From positions 1 through 64,000 of the forward strand of contig JAJBUG010000076.1 of NCBI GenBank assembly GCA_020860515.1: a stretch of 64,000 bases of DNA, in the 5' to 3' direction. Below are positions 1 to 9,100 of this stretch, in pieces. Source of the DNA: Bacteroidales bacterium (lineage in GTDB: Bacteria > Bacteroidota > Bacteroidia > Bacteroidales > Muribaculaceae). The notes under the pieces are model-generated. The model was not told where the DNA came from and made no database searches. It saw only the letters and a list, made by a program, of their open reading frames with translations. The translations under genes and the position numbers were made by a program. Positions within the stretch are counted from its first letter, which is position 1, and every line of letters starts with the position of its first letter.

Positions 1-185
1 TATGGTTATATTTCTTAAAAAAATTCACAAATCACAAAAGTTTAAATGAGTTCATAATGGTTTAAAATGACTTGATAAAGAAAAAACATCAGTAAAAATT
101 ATCGAAAGATAGAAAAATATATACAAACGATTGGTTTTTAAACAATATTCACAGAAAATGTAACTTGTTATTGGAAAAAAAGTTG

Positions 186-193
186 TAATTTTG
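186..193 (+). promoter_or_regulatory. Promoter -7 element (TAATTTTG) for bamD
   Basis: TAATTTTG fits the Bacteroidota primary-sigma -7 consensus TAnnTTTG and lies 17 bases before the bamD start codon. A TTGG about 14-17 bases further upstream is a weak -33 candidate. The 1-185 stretch is AT-rich with no supportable gene. Confidence 0.7.
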
Positions 194-210
194 CACCAAA
201 TTTTGTATTT

Positions 211-1038
211 ATGAGTATGAGATTGCGCAAGCTGATACATAAACTTACATACGCGTTGATTCTGCTCCCCTTGGTGCTTAGCTCATGCGGAGAATACCAG
301 AAGGTGCAGAAGAGCACCGACTATAATTACAAATTTGAATACGCCAAGCGTGCCTTCGAGGCCAAGAAATATGTGCAGGCATCTACTCTGCTCCAGGAGT
401 GCGTGTCGGTATTCAAGGGGTCGGAAAAGGCTGAGGATGCTCTATATCTGCTTGGCATGAGTGAATTTGAGAACAAGGATTATATCAGCAGCAGCGCTTG
501 GTTTAAGCAGTACTATACTCGCTACCCCAAGGGCAAACATGCCGAACTGGCTCGCTATTACGCAGGCTACGGCTACTACCTGGATTCACCCGATCCACAG
601 CTTGACCAGACCGAGACCATCAAGGCAATTGAGGAATTGCAAGCCTTCCTCGACTACTTCCCTCGCAGCGAGCGCGTGCCTCTTGCCCAGCAGGCCATCT
701 TCGAGCTGCAGGACAAATTGACATTGAAACAGCTGCAGAATGCCCAGCTCTACTACAATCTTGGCACCTATCTGGGAAATAACTACGAAAGTGCTATCAT
801 TGTGGCCCAGAATGCCATCAAAGATTATCCATATTCAAAATACAAGGAGGAGTTGGAGATGCTGATTCTCAAATCTCGCTTCCAGGAAGCTAACCTCAGC
901 GTGGATGAGCGCAAGGTGGACCGTTTCCGTGAGGTAATTGACGAATACTACAGCTTCGTGAACAACTATCCCGACAGCCGCAATCGCGAAGAGGCTGACA
1001 ACATCCTGAAAATTGCACAAAAATACGTAAAAGACTAA
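211..1038 (+). CDS. bamD: Outer membrane assembly lipoprotein BamD
   Basis: Periplasmic lipoprotein of the BAM complex, which helps insert beta-barrel proteins into the outer membrane. A signal peptide ends in a lipobox (LSSCGEY, Cys near residue 26), and the rest is a helical TPR-type repeat domain, starting with the YEYAKRAFE-like helix seen here as FEYAKRAFEAKKY. The length of 275 residues is normal for the family. ATG at 211 and ATG at 217 are both possible starts; either keeps the signal peptide. A consensus promoter lies just upstream and rpoZ begins 3 bases after the stop, so the two are probably co-transcribed. Confidence 0.92.
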   Translation: MSMRLRKLIHKLTYALILLPLVLSSCGEYQKVQKSTDYNYKFEYAKRAFEAKKYVQASTLLQECVSVFKGSEKAEDALYLLGMSEFENKDYISSSAWFKQYYTRYPKGKHAELARYYAGYGYYLDSPDPQLDQTETIKAIEELQAFLDYFPRSERVPLAQQAIFELQDKLTLKQLQNAQLYYNLGTYLGNNYESAIIVAQNAIKDYPYSKYKEELEMLILKSRFQEANLSVDERKVDRFREVIDEYYSFVNNYPDSRNREEADNILKIAQKYVKD

Positions 1039-1041
1039 ATA

Positions 1042-1377
1042 ATGGATTATAAGAAGACTAACGCTCCGCTCAACACTGTCACCCGCGACATGATTGAGCT
1101 TTCGGAAGACACTGGCAACGTGTACGAGACAGTGTGCATCATCGCCAAGCGTGCCAATCAGATCTCAATGGAAATGAAGCATGATCTTGAGAAGAAGCTC
1201 CAGGAGTTCGCTTCACTCAACGACAACATGGAGGAGGTTTCTGAAAACCGTGAGCAAATCGAAATCTCGCGCTACTACGAGAAGCTGCCCAAGCCCACTC
1301 TCATCGCTGCCCAGGAATATGTAGAGCACAAAATCCATTTCCGCAATCCCGCCAAGGACAAACCCAACCTTGACTAA
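1042..1377 (+). CDS. rpoZ: DNA-directed RNA polymerase omega subunit, Bacteroidota type
   Basis: Small 111-residue protein matching the omega-like RNA polymerase subunit of Bacteroidota, which in this phylum is commonly encoded directly after bamD. Omega helps fold and hold the beta-prime subunit. Residues 20-45 (around TGNVYETVCIIAKRANQIS) resemble the core omega helix that contains the conserved Arg-Ala. It follows bamD by 3 bases and ends at the foot of a large inverted repeat shared with the convergent downstream gene. Confidence 0.85.
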   Translation: MDYKKTNAPLNTVTRDMIELSEDTGNVYETVCIIAKRANQISMEMKHDLEKKLQEFASLNDNMEEVSENREQIEISRYYEKLPKPTLIAAQEYVEHKIHFRNPAKDKPNLD

Positions 1378-1462
1378 AAAATTACAAATGACAAGCGACA
1401 AATTACAAATTAATACATTCGACTATTAATTTGTAATTTGTCGCTTGTCATTTGTAATTTTT
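1377..1462. terminator. Perfect 39-bp inverted repeat between convergent genes
   Basis: Arms 1377-1415 and 1424-1462 are exact reverse complements with an 8-base loop (CATTCGAC). The outer four pairs are A/T runs, so a transcript from either side ends in a hairpin followed by U residues. It fills the whole gap between the rpoZ stop and the stop of the leftward ATPase gene, and is best read as a bidirectional terminator. The arm has a 7-base period (units such as AATTTGT and CATTTGT). Confidence 0.8.
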
Positions 1463-2511
1463 CACTTAAATCCTACGCGCGGTCGCACAGGTGCGCCCTG
1501 GGCATATTCGTCGCGCAGCTCAAGATAGCGCCGAGCATCGGCTCGAGTGACCGACGATCGAGTGTCGGCAATCACCTGCTCCATGATGCTTTGGTCGATG
1601 GCCACTGGCTCAGGTGGCACATTCTGCAAGGATTCGCCAAATTTTATGCGTGCACATTCTGCTACAATGTAGGCCACGTCGCTGGCCGTATATCCATCGG
1701 TCAAGGATGCCAGTTTCTGGCAATCAATATTCTCGTCATGTACGCGCTGCTTCAACTCATACTCAAAGAGCTTGGCGCGGGCATCTTCGTCGGGAAGGCC
1801 AATGTAAACCACCTTGTCGAGCCTTCCTTTTCGCACCACCGCTTTGTCGAGGCGGTCAATACAATTGGTAGTGCCGATTACATATATGCTCCGCTGAGCC
1901 GCATCGTTGAGTTGGGCTAAGAACTCAGCCACCTCCCCACCCTGATGCCCTTGGTCATCAGCAGTGCGCACAGGGGCCATGCTGTCAATTTCGTCAAATA
2001 CAAGCAGCACCCCCTTGCCGTTCTTTTCAGCATCCTCTTTGGCTTTTTCAAAAAGCTGCCGTATCAGCATCTGGCTGCCATGAATATAGATATTGCCCAA
2101 ATCCGAGGGATAAATCACCTTGAACTCGATGTCGAGCTCTTCGGCCAAATGCTTGGCAATGTATGTTTTTCCAGTGCCGGGAGGTCCAAAAAACAACATT
2201 CCTGGAGGAATGATGGCATATTGAGCCGCTAATTCTCGGTTACGCACCACATCGATGAAGTCGCGCCGTAGCTGCTTCTTCAATTCTTCCATACCAGCTA
2301 CGGCTGCAAATCCTTTAGGCCGCTCAGGCTGTGCCTTGCGCTGGTGTATTTCGATGGGACCTCGGGTAGCTGAGAAGTTATTGCTGTTGGTCTGCATCAG
2401 TCCGCTCCATAGACGCCAAGGACGGTGAAGAATATCTTCATTGTCTTTTCTCTCAGGAGCGGAGGGTACCTCTTTTGTGGAGTCTTGGTCTTTTTCGTTG
2501 TCTTCTTCCAT
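1462..2511 (-). CDS. AAA+ ATPase of the FtsH/CDC48 class, no protease domain
   Basis: A single AAA module with Walker A GPPGTGKT, Walker B LLVFDEID, a second region of homology (the stretch ending RKGRLDKVVYIGLPD) and the helical lid (DGYTASDVAYIVAEC). There is no membrane segment and no HExxH zinc protease motif, so it is not FtsH; it may be a spastin/katanin-like remodelling ATPase of unknown target. ATG at 2511 is preferred because it starts 4 bases after the lptB stop; an in-frame start at 2544 would overlap lptB. The first 70 residues are charged and probably disordered. It is probably co-transcribed with lptB. Confidence 0.75.
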   Translation of the reverse strand: MEEDNEKDQDSTKEVPSAPERKDNEDILHRPWRLWSGLMQTNSNNFSATRGPIEIHQRKAQPERPKGFAAVAGMEELKKQLRRDFIDVVRNRELAAQYAIIPPGMLFFGPPGTGKTYIAKHLAEELDIEFKVIYPSDLGNIYIHGSQMLIRQLFEKAKEDAEKNGKGVLLVFDEIDSMAPVRTADDQGHQGGEVAEFLAQLNDAAQRSIYVIGTTNCIDRLDKAVVRKGRLDKVVYIGLPDEDARAKLFEYELKQRVHDENIDCQKLASLTDGYTASDVAYIVAECARIKFGESLQNVPPEPVAIDQSIMEQVIADTRSSVTRADARRYLELRDEYAQGAPVRPRVGFK

Positions 2512-2515
2512 AGGC

Positions 2516-3478
2516 TTAGCTGAATTTTTTCTTTTTAAGCACAAAGTTGTGCCCTAAGTATTTCTCATGAACCAATTCGTTGCCATCCCATTCCTCGGGA
2601 GTACCTTGGAAAAGAATGCGACCATCATACAGCAGGTAGGCACGGTCGGTAATGCTAAGGGTTTCGGGTGCATTATGGTCGGTTATCAAAATACCTATAT
2701 TCTTTTCTTTGAGTTTATACACTACCGACTGGATATCCTCAACTGCCAAGGGGTCAACGCCGGCAAAAGGTTCGTCGAGCATCACAAACTTTGGATTGAT
2801 GGCCAAGCATCGAGCAATCTCAGTGCGTCGGCGCTCACCACCTGACAAACGATCGCCAAGGTTTTTGCGCACCTTGCCAAGATTGAATTCCTCGATCAGG
2901 CTTTCAAGCTTTTCTTTTTGATATTCCTTGGAGGTATTGGTCATTTGAAGCACTGAACGGATGTTGTCCTCGACCGTCATTTTGCGGAACACCGAGGCCT
3001 CCTGTGCCAAATAGCCAATGCCCTTTTGGGCGCGTTTGTACACTGGGTCTTTGGTGAGATCAATATCATTGAGGAAGATCCTTCCCTCATTGGCTTGGAT
3101 AAGACCTACAGTCATATAAAAAGTAGTGGTTTTGCCCGCCCCATTGGGTCCCAGCAGCCCCACGATTTCACCTTGGGTCACATCTATCGACACATGGTTC
3201 ACCACAGTGCGTTTGCCATATTTTTTTACCAAATTATCAGTGCGAAGCACCATCAAGGAATCAGGGGCAACAGCATTTACCGTCTCCTCAACATCTTGCC
3301 TTAGGTCCTCTTTGATTTCTTGCACCTCTTCCTGACTCTTTACCGTGGGTTTGTCAGGAGTTTGGATTGTGGCTTCTGCGTCCACTTCGATTGTATCGTC
3401 AGGCTCGCCGCCACCCATTTCCAGATTGAGCGGCTGTACCTCGTCGGCCTTATCTTTGCGTGTAAAAAACAGTCCCAT
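2516..3478 (-). CDS. lptB: LPS export ABC transporter ATP-binding protein LptB, with N-terminal extension
   Basis: ATPase that powers lipopolysaccharide extraction by LptFG. Walker A is GPNGAGKTT, the signature is LSGGERRR, Walker B is KFVMLDEPFAG and the switch His is in ITDHNAPET, all typical of LptB. The usual protein is about 240 residues and starts near LRTDNLVKKYGKR; this one has about 78 extra residues at the N terminus, rich in Asp and Glu and of unknown role. A start further in cannot be excluded, but the upstream frame is open and has an ATG at 3478. Confidence 0.88.
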   Translation of the reverse strand: MGLFFTRKDKADEVQPLNLEMGGGEPDDTIEVDAEATIQTPDKPTVKSQEEVQEIKEDLRQDVEETVNAVAPDSLMVLRTDNLVKKYGKRTVVNHVSIDVTQGEIVGLLGPNGAGKTTTFYMTVGLIQANEGRIFLNDIDLTKDPVYKRAQKGIGYLAQEASVFRKMTVEDNIRSVLQMTNTSKEYQKEKLESLIEEFNLGKVRKNLGDRLSGGERRRTEIARCLAINPKFVMLDEPFAGVDPLAVEDIQSVVYKLKEKNIGILITDHNAPETLSITDRAYLLYDGRILFQGTPEEWDGNELVHEKYLGHNFVLKKKKFS

Positions 3479-3532
3479 CTAAAGAATCAATGAATAATGA
3501 ATAATCAGAATTCATATTTTTATACTAAATTG

Positions 3533-3600
3533 TTAATACTTAATACTTAATACTTAATACTTAATGCTTAATGCTTAATGCTTAATGCTTAATGCTTAAT
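3533..3600. repeat. Heptamer tandem repeats (TTAATAC x4, TTAATGC x5) between lptB and udk
   Basis: Four copies of TTAATAC (3533-3560) are followed without a break by five of TTAATGC (3561-3595) and a partial copy that contains the udk stop codon. The two unit types are sorted into two blocks, as expected from slippage-driven expansion. Confidence 0.95.
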
Positions 3601-4207
3601 GTTTGAGTTGGCTATTGATGTAATCGGTAAGGAGGGCGATGGCCACTCGGTTATGTCCACCTTGAGGCAAGATAATATCGGCATATTTCTTGCTCGGCTC
3701 GATATACTGATTGTGCATTGGCTTTAGCACCCCTTCGTAGCGGTCAATGACCATCTGAGGAGTGCGGCCACGCTCGATACAATCGCGCGCTATTACGCGA
3801 ATCAGTCGCTCGTCGGCATCAGCATCTACAAATACCTTCACATCCATTAGCTTGCGCAGTTCTGGATCGTTTAGCACCAAGATGCCCTCGACTATCACCA
3901 CATCAGTGGGTTCTACTCTTACTGTCTCAGGCTGGCGAGTGCATGTAATATATGAATAAGTGGGCATCTCTATGGCACGACCCTCCTTCAGTGCTTTGAG
4001 CTGGTCAACCAACAGGGGCCATTCGATGGCAGCTGGCTCATCGAAATTGATTTTCTGACGCAACTCTACTGGTATATGACTTGAATCCTTATAATAAGAA
4101 TCCTGGGGTATTACAGCCACTTCGCCAGGAGCAAAGCTCTTGATTATACTGTTGACTACGGTGGTTTTGCCTGAGCCAGTGCCTCCTGCTATGCCTATTA
4201 CTATCAT
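3596..4207 (-). CDS. udk: Uridine kinase
   Basis: Phosphorylates uridine and cytidine in pyrimidine salvage. Visible are the P-loop GGTGSGKTT at residues 8-16, the substrate loop around IPQDSYYKD, the NFDEPAA segment and the lid Arg cluster near RDCIERGR. The length of 203 residues is normal. Tandem heptamer repeats flank it on both sides, and the one upstream falls where its promoter or leader should be. The stop codon lies inside the downstream repeat. Confidence 0.92.
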   Translation of the reverse strand: MIVIGIAGGTGSGKTTVVNSIIKSFAPGEVAVIPQDSYYKDSSHIPVELRQKINFDEPAAIEWPLLVDQLKALKEGRAIEMPTYSYITCTRQPETVRVEPTDVVIVEGILVLNDPELRKLMDVKVFVDADADERLIRVIARDCIERGRTPQMVIDRYEGVLKPMHNQYIEPSKKYADIILPQGGHNRVAIALLTDYINSQLKH

Positions 4208-4209
4208 GG

Positions 4210-4272
4210 TCTTTGTTCTTTAGTCTTTGTTCTTTAGTCTTTAGTCTTTAGTCTTTAGTCTTTGGTCTTTGG
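4210..4272. repeat. Heptamer tandem repeats (TCTTTAG family, nine units) upstream of udk
   Basis: Nine units of 7 bases: TCTTTGT, TCTTTAG, TCTTTGT, four TCTTTAG, two TCTTTGG. The array begins 2 bases from the udk start codon, so on the udk strand it is a purine-rich leader of repeated CTAAAGA. A change in copy number would alter the spacing between the udk start and any promoter further upstream. Confidence 0.95.
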
Positions 4273-4321
4273 TCTTGTACGCGTTAGCCGTTGTTTGTGT
4301 TCGGAGGCTTGCCTCTGAAAA

Positions 4322-5974
4322 TTATTCTGGATTTTTGCGAGGGCGCCCACGCTTGCGCTTTACTTTTGGCACCAAATCTTCGGGTGGTGGCACAAATTCT
4401 GCCTCATGACCCTTGAGAGGCTTATGGCGCACATATTTGCGCTTGGGTCGATTCATTGCAGCCAGCTCCTCCTCAGTGCGAATCTTGCGCGGACGGCCCC
4501 GCTTCTTAGGTTCGCGTGGCGGCTTGGGCTCTTTGGGCTTGCGCTCAGGATATTCCATGCCTTCGATGATAGGTCGCACCTTGCGCGGACGCCCCGGACC
4601 TCGCTTGGGCACCTGAGGAATAGGCACCCCGTTTTCGTCGATTAGCGGCTTGTGCCTTACATATTTTCGTTTCTGTCGAGGCTGGCCGTTTTCATCGAGT
4701 TCGATGGGCTTGCGACGAGTGTACTTGCGCTTGGTGCGCATTGCCTCAAACTCTTCGGGCGTTGGCTTGCGATATTGCTCCTGCACCTCGGTATCTCCGA
4801 ACATAAAACGAGCAAACAGCTTTACCACCTCCACATTCACCGAATTGCCAAATTGCTTGTAAGCCTGGCTCTCCTTGGGATCGTAAACAAATGAGTCGGG
4901 AAAGCTCTGCAGACGTGCGCACTCGCGGGGCGTAAGCTTGCGCTTACGCTTCCCTATATAAGGGGTCTGCAGCACAGCAGTGAGCGTAGGGAAATGGGTA
5001 GGCTTGCGTGTGCGGATGCCCGACTGGCGAAATTGGATTACAGTGTCCCAAATGTCGGGATTTTCTACATTGCCAGCATGCCACTCCAGCATGCGGTTGG
5101 CACCTCGGTAGGCTCGGTAAGTGTTAGCCTTTTTGAGCCATTCGTCGATAAACTCATGGGCAGCATTATAAAGGCGCACATTGCGCACTATGGTGGCTGT
5201 CTTTTGATCGCTCAGTTCGTCGAGGTTCTTTACATAGCTTACAGTGGGATGCATGAAAAGATCGGTCACTGGAAAGAGTGGCAATTTTTTCACTTTTGGC
5301 CTGATGCCTTTCAGAAACTCATTCCACAGGTCAATCAGCTCTATGACTGCCGGCTTGAGCCTGTATTTTGCCACATTTTTTATTTCATCTTCTTCTTGAA
5401 GCACTGTGTCGATACTGCATGGCTTGGCTTTGTGTGGATCGAAGTAAAATTCTGGCAGTTCGCCTACGTCCTTACGCACTCCCATAATGAATACCCTCTT
5501 GCGAGCTTGTGGAATCCCAATGTAGTGTGGGCTGAAAATCACAGGCTCGGGCAGCACATTGTAGCCAGCATCAATAAGATTCTGGTGAATTACCCGCCAG
5601 GTGTTGCCATGGTCGTGTGATGCCAGATTGCGCACATTTTCCAGTAGCAGATACTTGGGATGATGATAGTTCACAATGCGCATTATATCGAAAAAGAGAG
5701 TACCCTTGGTGGGGTCGGCGAAGCCCAGGCGCTTGCCAGCGATGGAGAAAGATTGGCAAGGGAAGCCTCCGCATAGCACATCATGCTCAGGAATGTCAGC
5801 TGCATCCACCTTGGTGATGTCGCCCAAGGGCATGATTCCGTAGTTTCGGTAATAGGTGGCTTGGCAATGCTCGTCGATGTCGCAGGCAAAGACGCACTCA
5901 CCGCCAAGCGAGGTCATCGCCTGGTGAAAGCCGCCTATTCCGCAGAACAGGTCTATGAATTTGAATTTCTCCAT
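4322..5974 (-). CDS. DNA (cytosine-5)-methyltransferase with AT-hook tail
   Basis: Type II-like C5 methyltransferase. Motif I DLFCGIGG is near residue 8, motif IV GGFPCQSF has the catalytic Cys near 73, motif VI LLENVRNL is near 110, motif VIII is QARKRVF and motif X is FGNSVNVEVV, so the catalytic set is complete. After motif X come about 160 extra residues, very basic, with repeated RKYVRHKP and three AT-hook cores (RGPGRPRK, KRGRPRK twice). ATG at 5974 (MEKFKF) puts motif I at the normal distance; the upstream in-frame ATG at 6007 adds 11 unlikely residues. No restriction endonuclease is adjacent, so it appears solitary. Confidence 0.88.
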   Translation of the reverse strand: MEKFKFIDLFCGIGGFHQAMTSLGGECVFACDIDEHCQATYYRNYGIMPLGDITKVDAADIPEHDVLCGGFPCQSFSIAGKRLGFADPTKGTLFFDIMRIVNYHHPKYLLLENVRNLASHDHGNTWRVIHQNLIDAGYNVLPEPVIFSPHYIGIPQARKRVFIMGVRKDVGELPEFYFDPHKAKPCSIDTVLQEEDEIKNVAKYRLKPAVIELIDLWNEFLKGIRPKVKKLPLFPVTDLFMHPTVSYVKNLDELSDQKTATIVRNVRLYNAAHEFIDEWLKKANTYRAYRGANRMLEWHAGNVENPDIWDTVIQFRQSGIRTRKPTHFPTLTAVLQTPYIGKRKRKLTPRECARLQSFPDSFVYDPKESQAYKQFGNSVNVEVVKLFARFMFGDTEVQEQYRKPTPEEFEAMRTKRKYTRRKPIELDENGQPRQKRKYVRHKPLIDENGVPIPQVPKRGPGRPRKVRPIIEGMEYPERKPKEPKPPREPKKRGRPRKIRTEEELAAMNRPKRKYVRHKPLKGHEAEFVPPPEDLVPKVKRKRGRPRKNPE

Positions 5975-6097
5975 CTTTCTTGTTGTGGTCGTATCGTAGA
6001 GGGTCAAAAAGACCCAATTTTTTGTATAAATCCGAAATTTTATGCAAATTTATCTAATTTATCACAAAGCAACAAATAAAAATTCATTAATATTTCG

Positions 6098-6105
6098 TAA
6101 CTTTG
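6098..6105 (+). promoter_or_regulatory. Promoter -7 element (TAACTTTG) for the tricorn-like protease
   Basis: TAACTTTG fits the Bacteroidota TAnnTTTG consensus and lies 20 bases before the preferred ATG at 6126, so the mRNA leader should be very short. Confidence 0.75.
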
Positions 6106-6125
6106 TAAAATAATTCGTGTTATTG

Positions 6126-9100
6126 ATGAAAAAATATTTCTTTGCGGCCTTTATGGCCTTACCTATATTTGGATTTGCCACCACTCCTTTGTGGCTGCGC
6201 GATGTGCAAATTTCTCCTGACGGGCAGCAGATAGTGTTCTGTTACAAGGGCGATATTTGGAAGGTGCCCTCAAGCGGAGGCTCAGCCCAACGCCTAACTG
6301 CTACTCCTGATTATGAACAGACTCCGCTATGGAGCCCCGATGGTACCTCGATAGCTTTTGCATGCGACCGTTACGGTGATATGGATGTTTTTGTGATGCC
6401 ATCTTCGGGAGGCGCTCCACAACGAATCACATTTAACTCTACCAATGAAATCCCCGAGGCTTTTACTCCCGATGGCAAATCTGTGCTTTTCTCGGCTCAA
6501 ATCCAAGACCCTGCCTCAAGTGCGCTTTTCCCAAGCAGCCGATTGACTGAGCTTTACCAAGTGCCAGTCAATGGCGGGAAAATGAAGCAGGTCCTATCCA
6601 TCCCGGCACAAATGATATCGCATGTGCCAGGCACTTCGCAAATGCTCTATCAAGACGACAAGGGCATGGAGAACATGTGGCGCAAGCACCACACTTCGAG
6701 CATTGCTCGCGACCTATGGCTTTATGATTCCTCAAATGGCCAGCATACCAAGCTGACCATCAACCATGCGGGTGAGGACCGCAATCCAGTGGCCGATGGA
6801 AATGGCTACTTCTATTTTCTGAGCGAACGCGACGGAGGGTCAATGAATGTGTATAAGGCACCTATTCAAAGTCCGGATGAGGTGACGGCTGTGACCAACT
6901 TCAAAACTCATCCAGTAAGATTTCTCTCGCGAGCAAATAATGGCACACTGTGCTTTACCTACGATGGCGAAATATATACCATGTCTGAGGGAGGCAAGCC
7001 AGTAAAAGTGGCTATTGACGTAATAGATGATGGCGGCGATGAGACTACCAAGCTCTCAGTGAGCAAGCCTTCAGAAATGGCAGTCTCGCCGGATGGCAAA
7101 TTGATAGCTCTGGTAAGCCGAGGCGATGTGTTTGTGACCTCAGCTGATTACAAAACCACCAAGCAAGTAACATCTACCCCCGAGGCCGAAAAGCATGTGA
7201 GCTGGGGCGAAGATTCAAAAAGCCTATACTACGTAAGCGAGCGCGACGGCCATTATGCTATCTACAAGGCCAAGATGGGGCGCCCTGAAGATCCGAATCT
7301 GGCTAATGCCACTGTGATTGAGGAGGAGCCAGTGTTCAAGGCTGACAATCATGAGCGCACTATGCCCCAGCTTTCACCCGATGGCAAGAAATTAGCATTC
7401 GTACTTGACCGCACCAAATTGGCAGTGCGCGACATGGAGTCAGGCAAAGTGACTCAGCTGACCGATGGCTCAACCACCACTGATTATCGCGGCTCAATTA
7501 ATTATGTATGGAGTCCCGACTCCAAATGGATTGCGCTGGAGCTTATTGACCGAAAGCATGACCCATATTATGACATTGCTATTATCAATGTGGAAAATGG
7601 TGAGCGCACCAATCTCACCGGCACTGGATATTTCGATGAGCAGCCGCGCTGGGTGCTTGATGGAAATGCAATCCTTTTCCTTAGCGACCGATATGGCATG
7701 AGAAACCATGCTTCTTGGGGTTCGCAGGAAGATATCATGCTTGTTTTCTTAAACCAAAAGGCTTACGATGATTTTCACATGACCAAGGAAGATGCAGAAT
7801 TGGCCAAAGATAACAAGAAAGATGATAAGAAAAAAGATGATGACAAAGGCAGCGACAAGGCTGAAGCTAAAACCATTGAGGTGGAGCTAGACCGTATCAC
7901 TGACCGTGTAGTGCGCCTTACCCCCTTCTCCAGCGACCTAAAGGATGGCATTATTACCAGTGATGGAGAAACTCTGTTTTTCATCACTGCAGGCGCCGAT
8001 GACAACATCCTTTGGGAAATGGATCTGCGTGAAGGCGAAGTGAAATCTTCAAAGAACATCAACAAGGGCCTCAAGCGATTTGAAGCCTCGGCTGATGGCA
8101 AAACCATGTTTATTTTAGGCTCGCAGATTCAAAAGTTCAATCCGAGCAATTCCAAGTTGACCCCCGTCAACTATTCGGCTACCATGAAACTCGATCCGTC
8201 AAAAGAGCGCGAGTTTATGTACGACAACATGGTGCGTGAGGAAAAAGCACGCTTCTACGAACCTTCAATGCATGGAGTGGATTGGGATGCGCTGAGCCAA
8301 CATTATCGCAAATTCCTGCCTCATATCAATAATAATTATGATTTTGCTGAGCTCATCAGCGAGCTTCTGGGCGAGCTGAATGTCAGCCACACTGGCTCAG
8401 GTTACTATCCAGAGACCCCATATACCGAAACCACGGGCAAATTAGGCCTGATTTTTGACCTCACCTACACTGGCGATGGTTTGCTTGTAGCTGAGGTAGT
8501 CAAGGGCGGACCATTCGACCGCGCTGACACACGAGTGAAGCCAGGGGTACGAGTTGAGAAAATCAATGGCGAGGAAATACTGCCTAATGTTGACGACACA
8601 AGTTTGCTCACTGATGCAGTAGGCAAGAAAACCCTGGTAAGTTTCCGCGACCCTGCCACAGGCAATCTTTGGGACGAGGTTGTCAAGCCCATATCAAGCA
8701 AGAAGATGAATGATTTGCTTTACAAGCGCTGGGTGGAAGCTCGGGCTGCTGATGTGGATCGCTGGAGCAACGGTCGCCTGGGCTATGTGCATATCAAATC
8801 TATGGGTGATCCATCGTTCAGAGATATGTATGCCGATGTATTAGGCAAATATAACGACCGCGACGGCATTGTAATTGACATTAGATACAACGGTGGTGGC
8901 CGCTTGCATGAGGATGTAGAGGTACTTTTCTCTGGCAAGAAATACCTTACTCAAGTTGTGCGTGGCCAGGAAGTATGCGATATGCCATCGCGCCGCTGGA
9001 ACAAGCCCTCAATCATGGTCACTGCGCCTGCTTGCTATAGCAATGCCCACGGCACTCCATGGGTCTATCAGACTATGGGCTTGGGCAAGGTTGTGGGGAT

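Noticed and set aside
1438..1920. Rightward open frame of 160 codons opposite the AAA ATPase gene
   Set aside because: It lies antisense to a gene with complete ATPase motifs, begins inside the inverted repeat and shows no family-like sequence.
6001..6015. GGGTC-AAAAA-GACCC hairpin upstream of the methyltransferase as a terminator
   Set aside because: The stem is only 5 bp and lies in the promoter or leader region, not after a gene.
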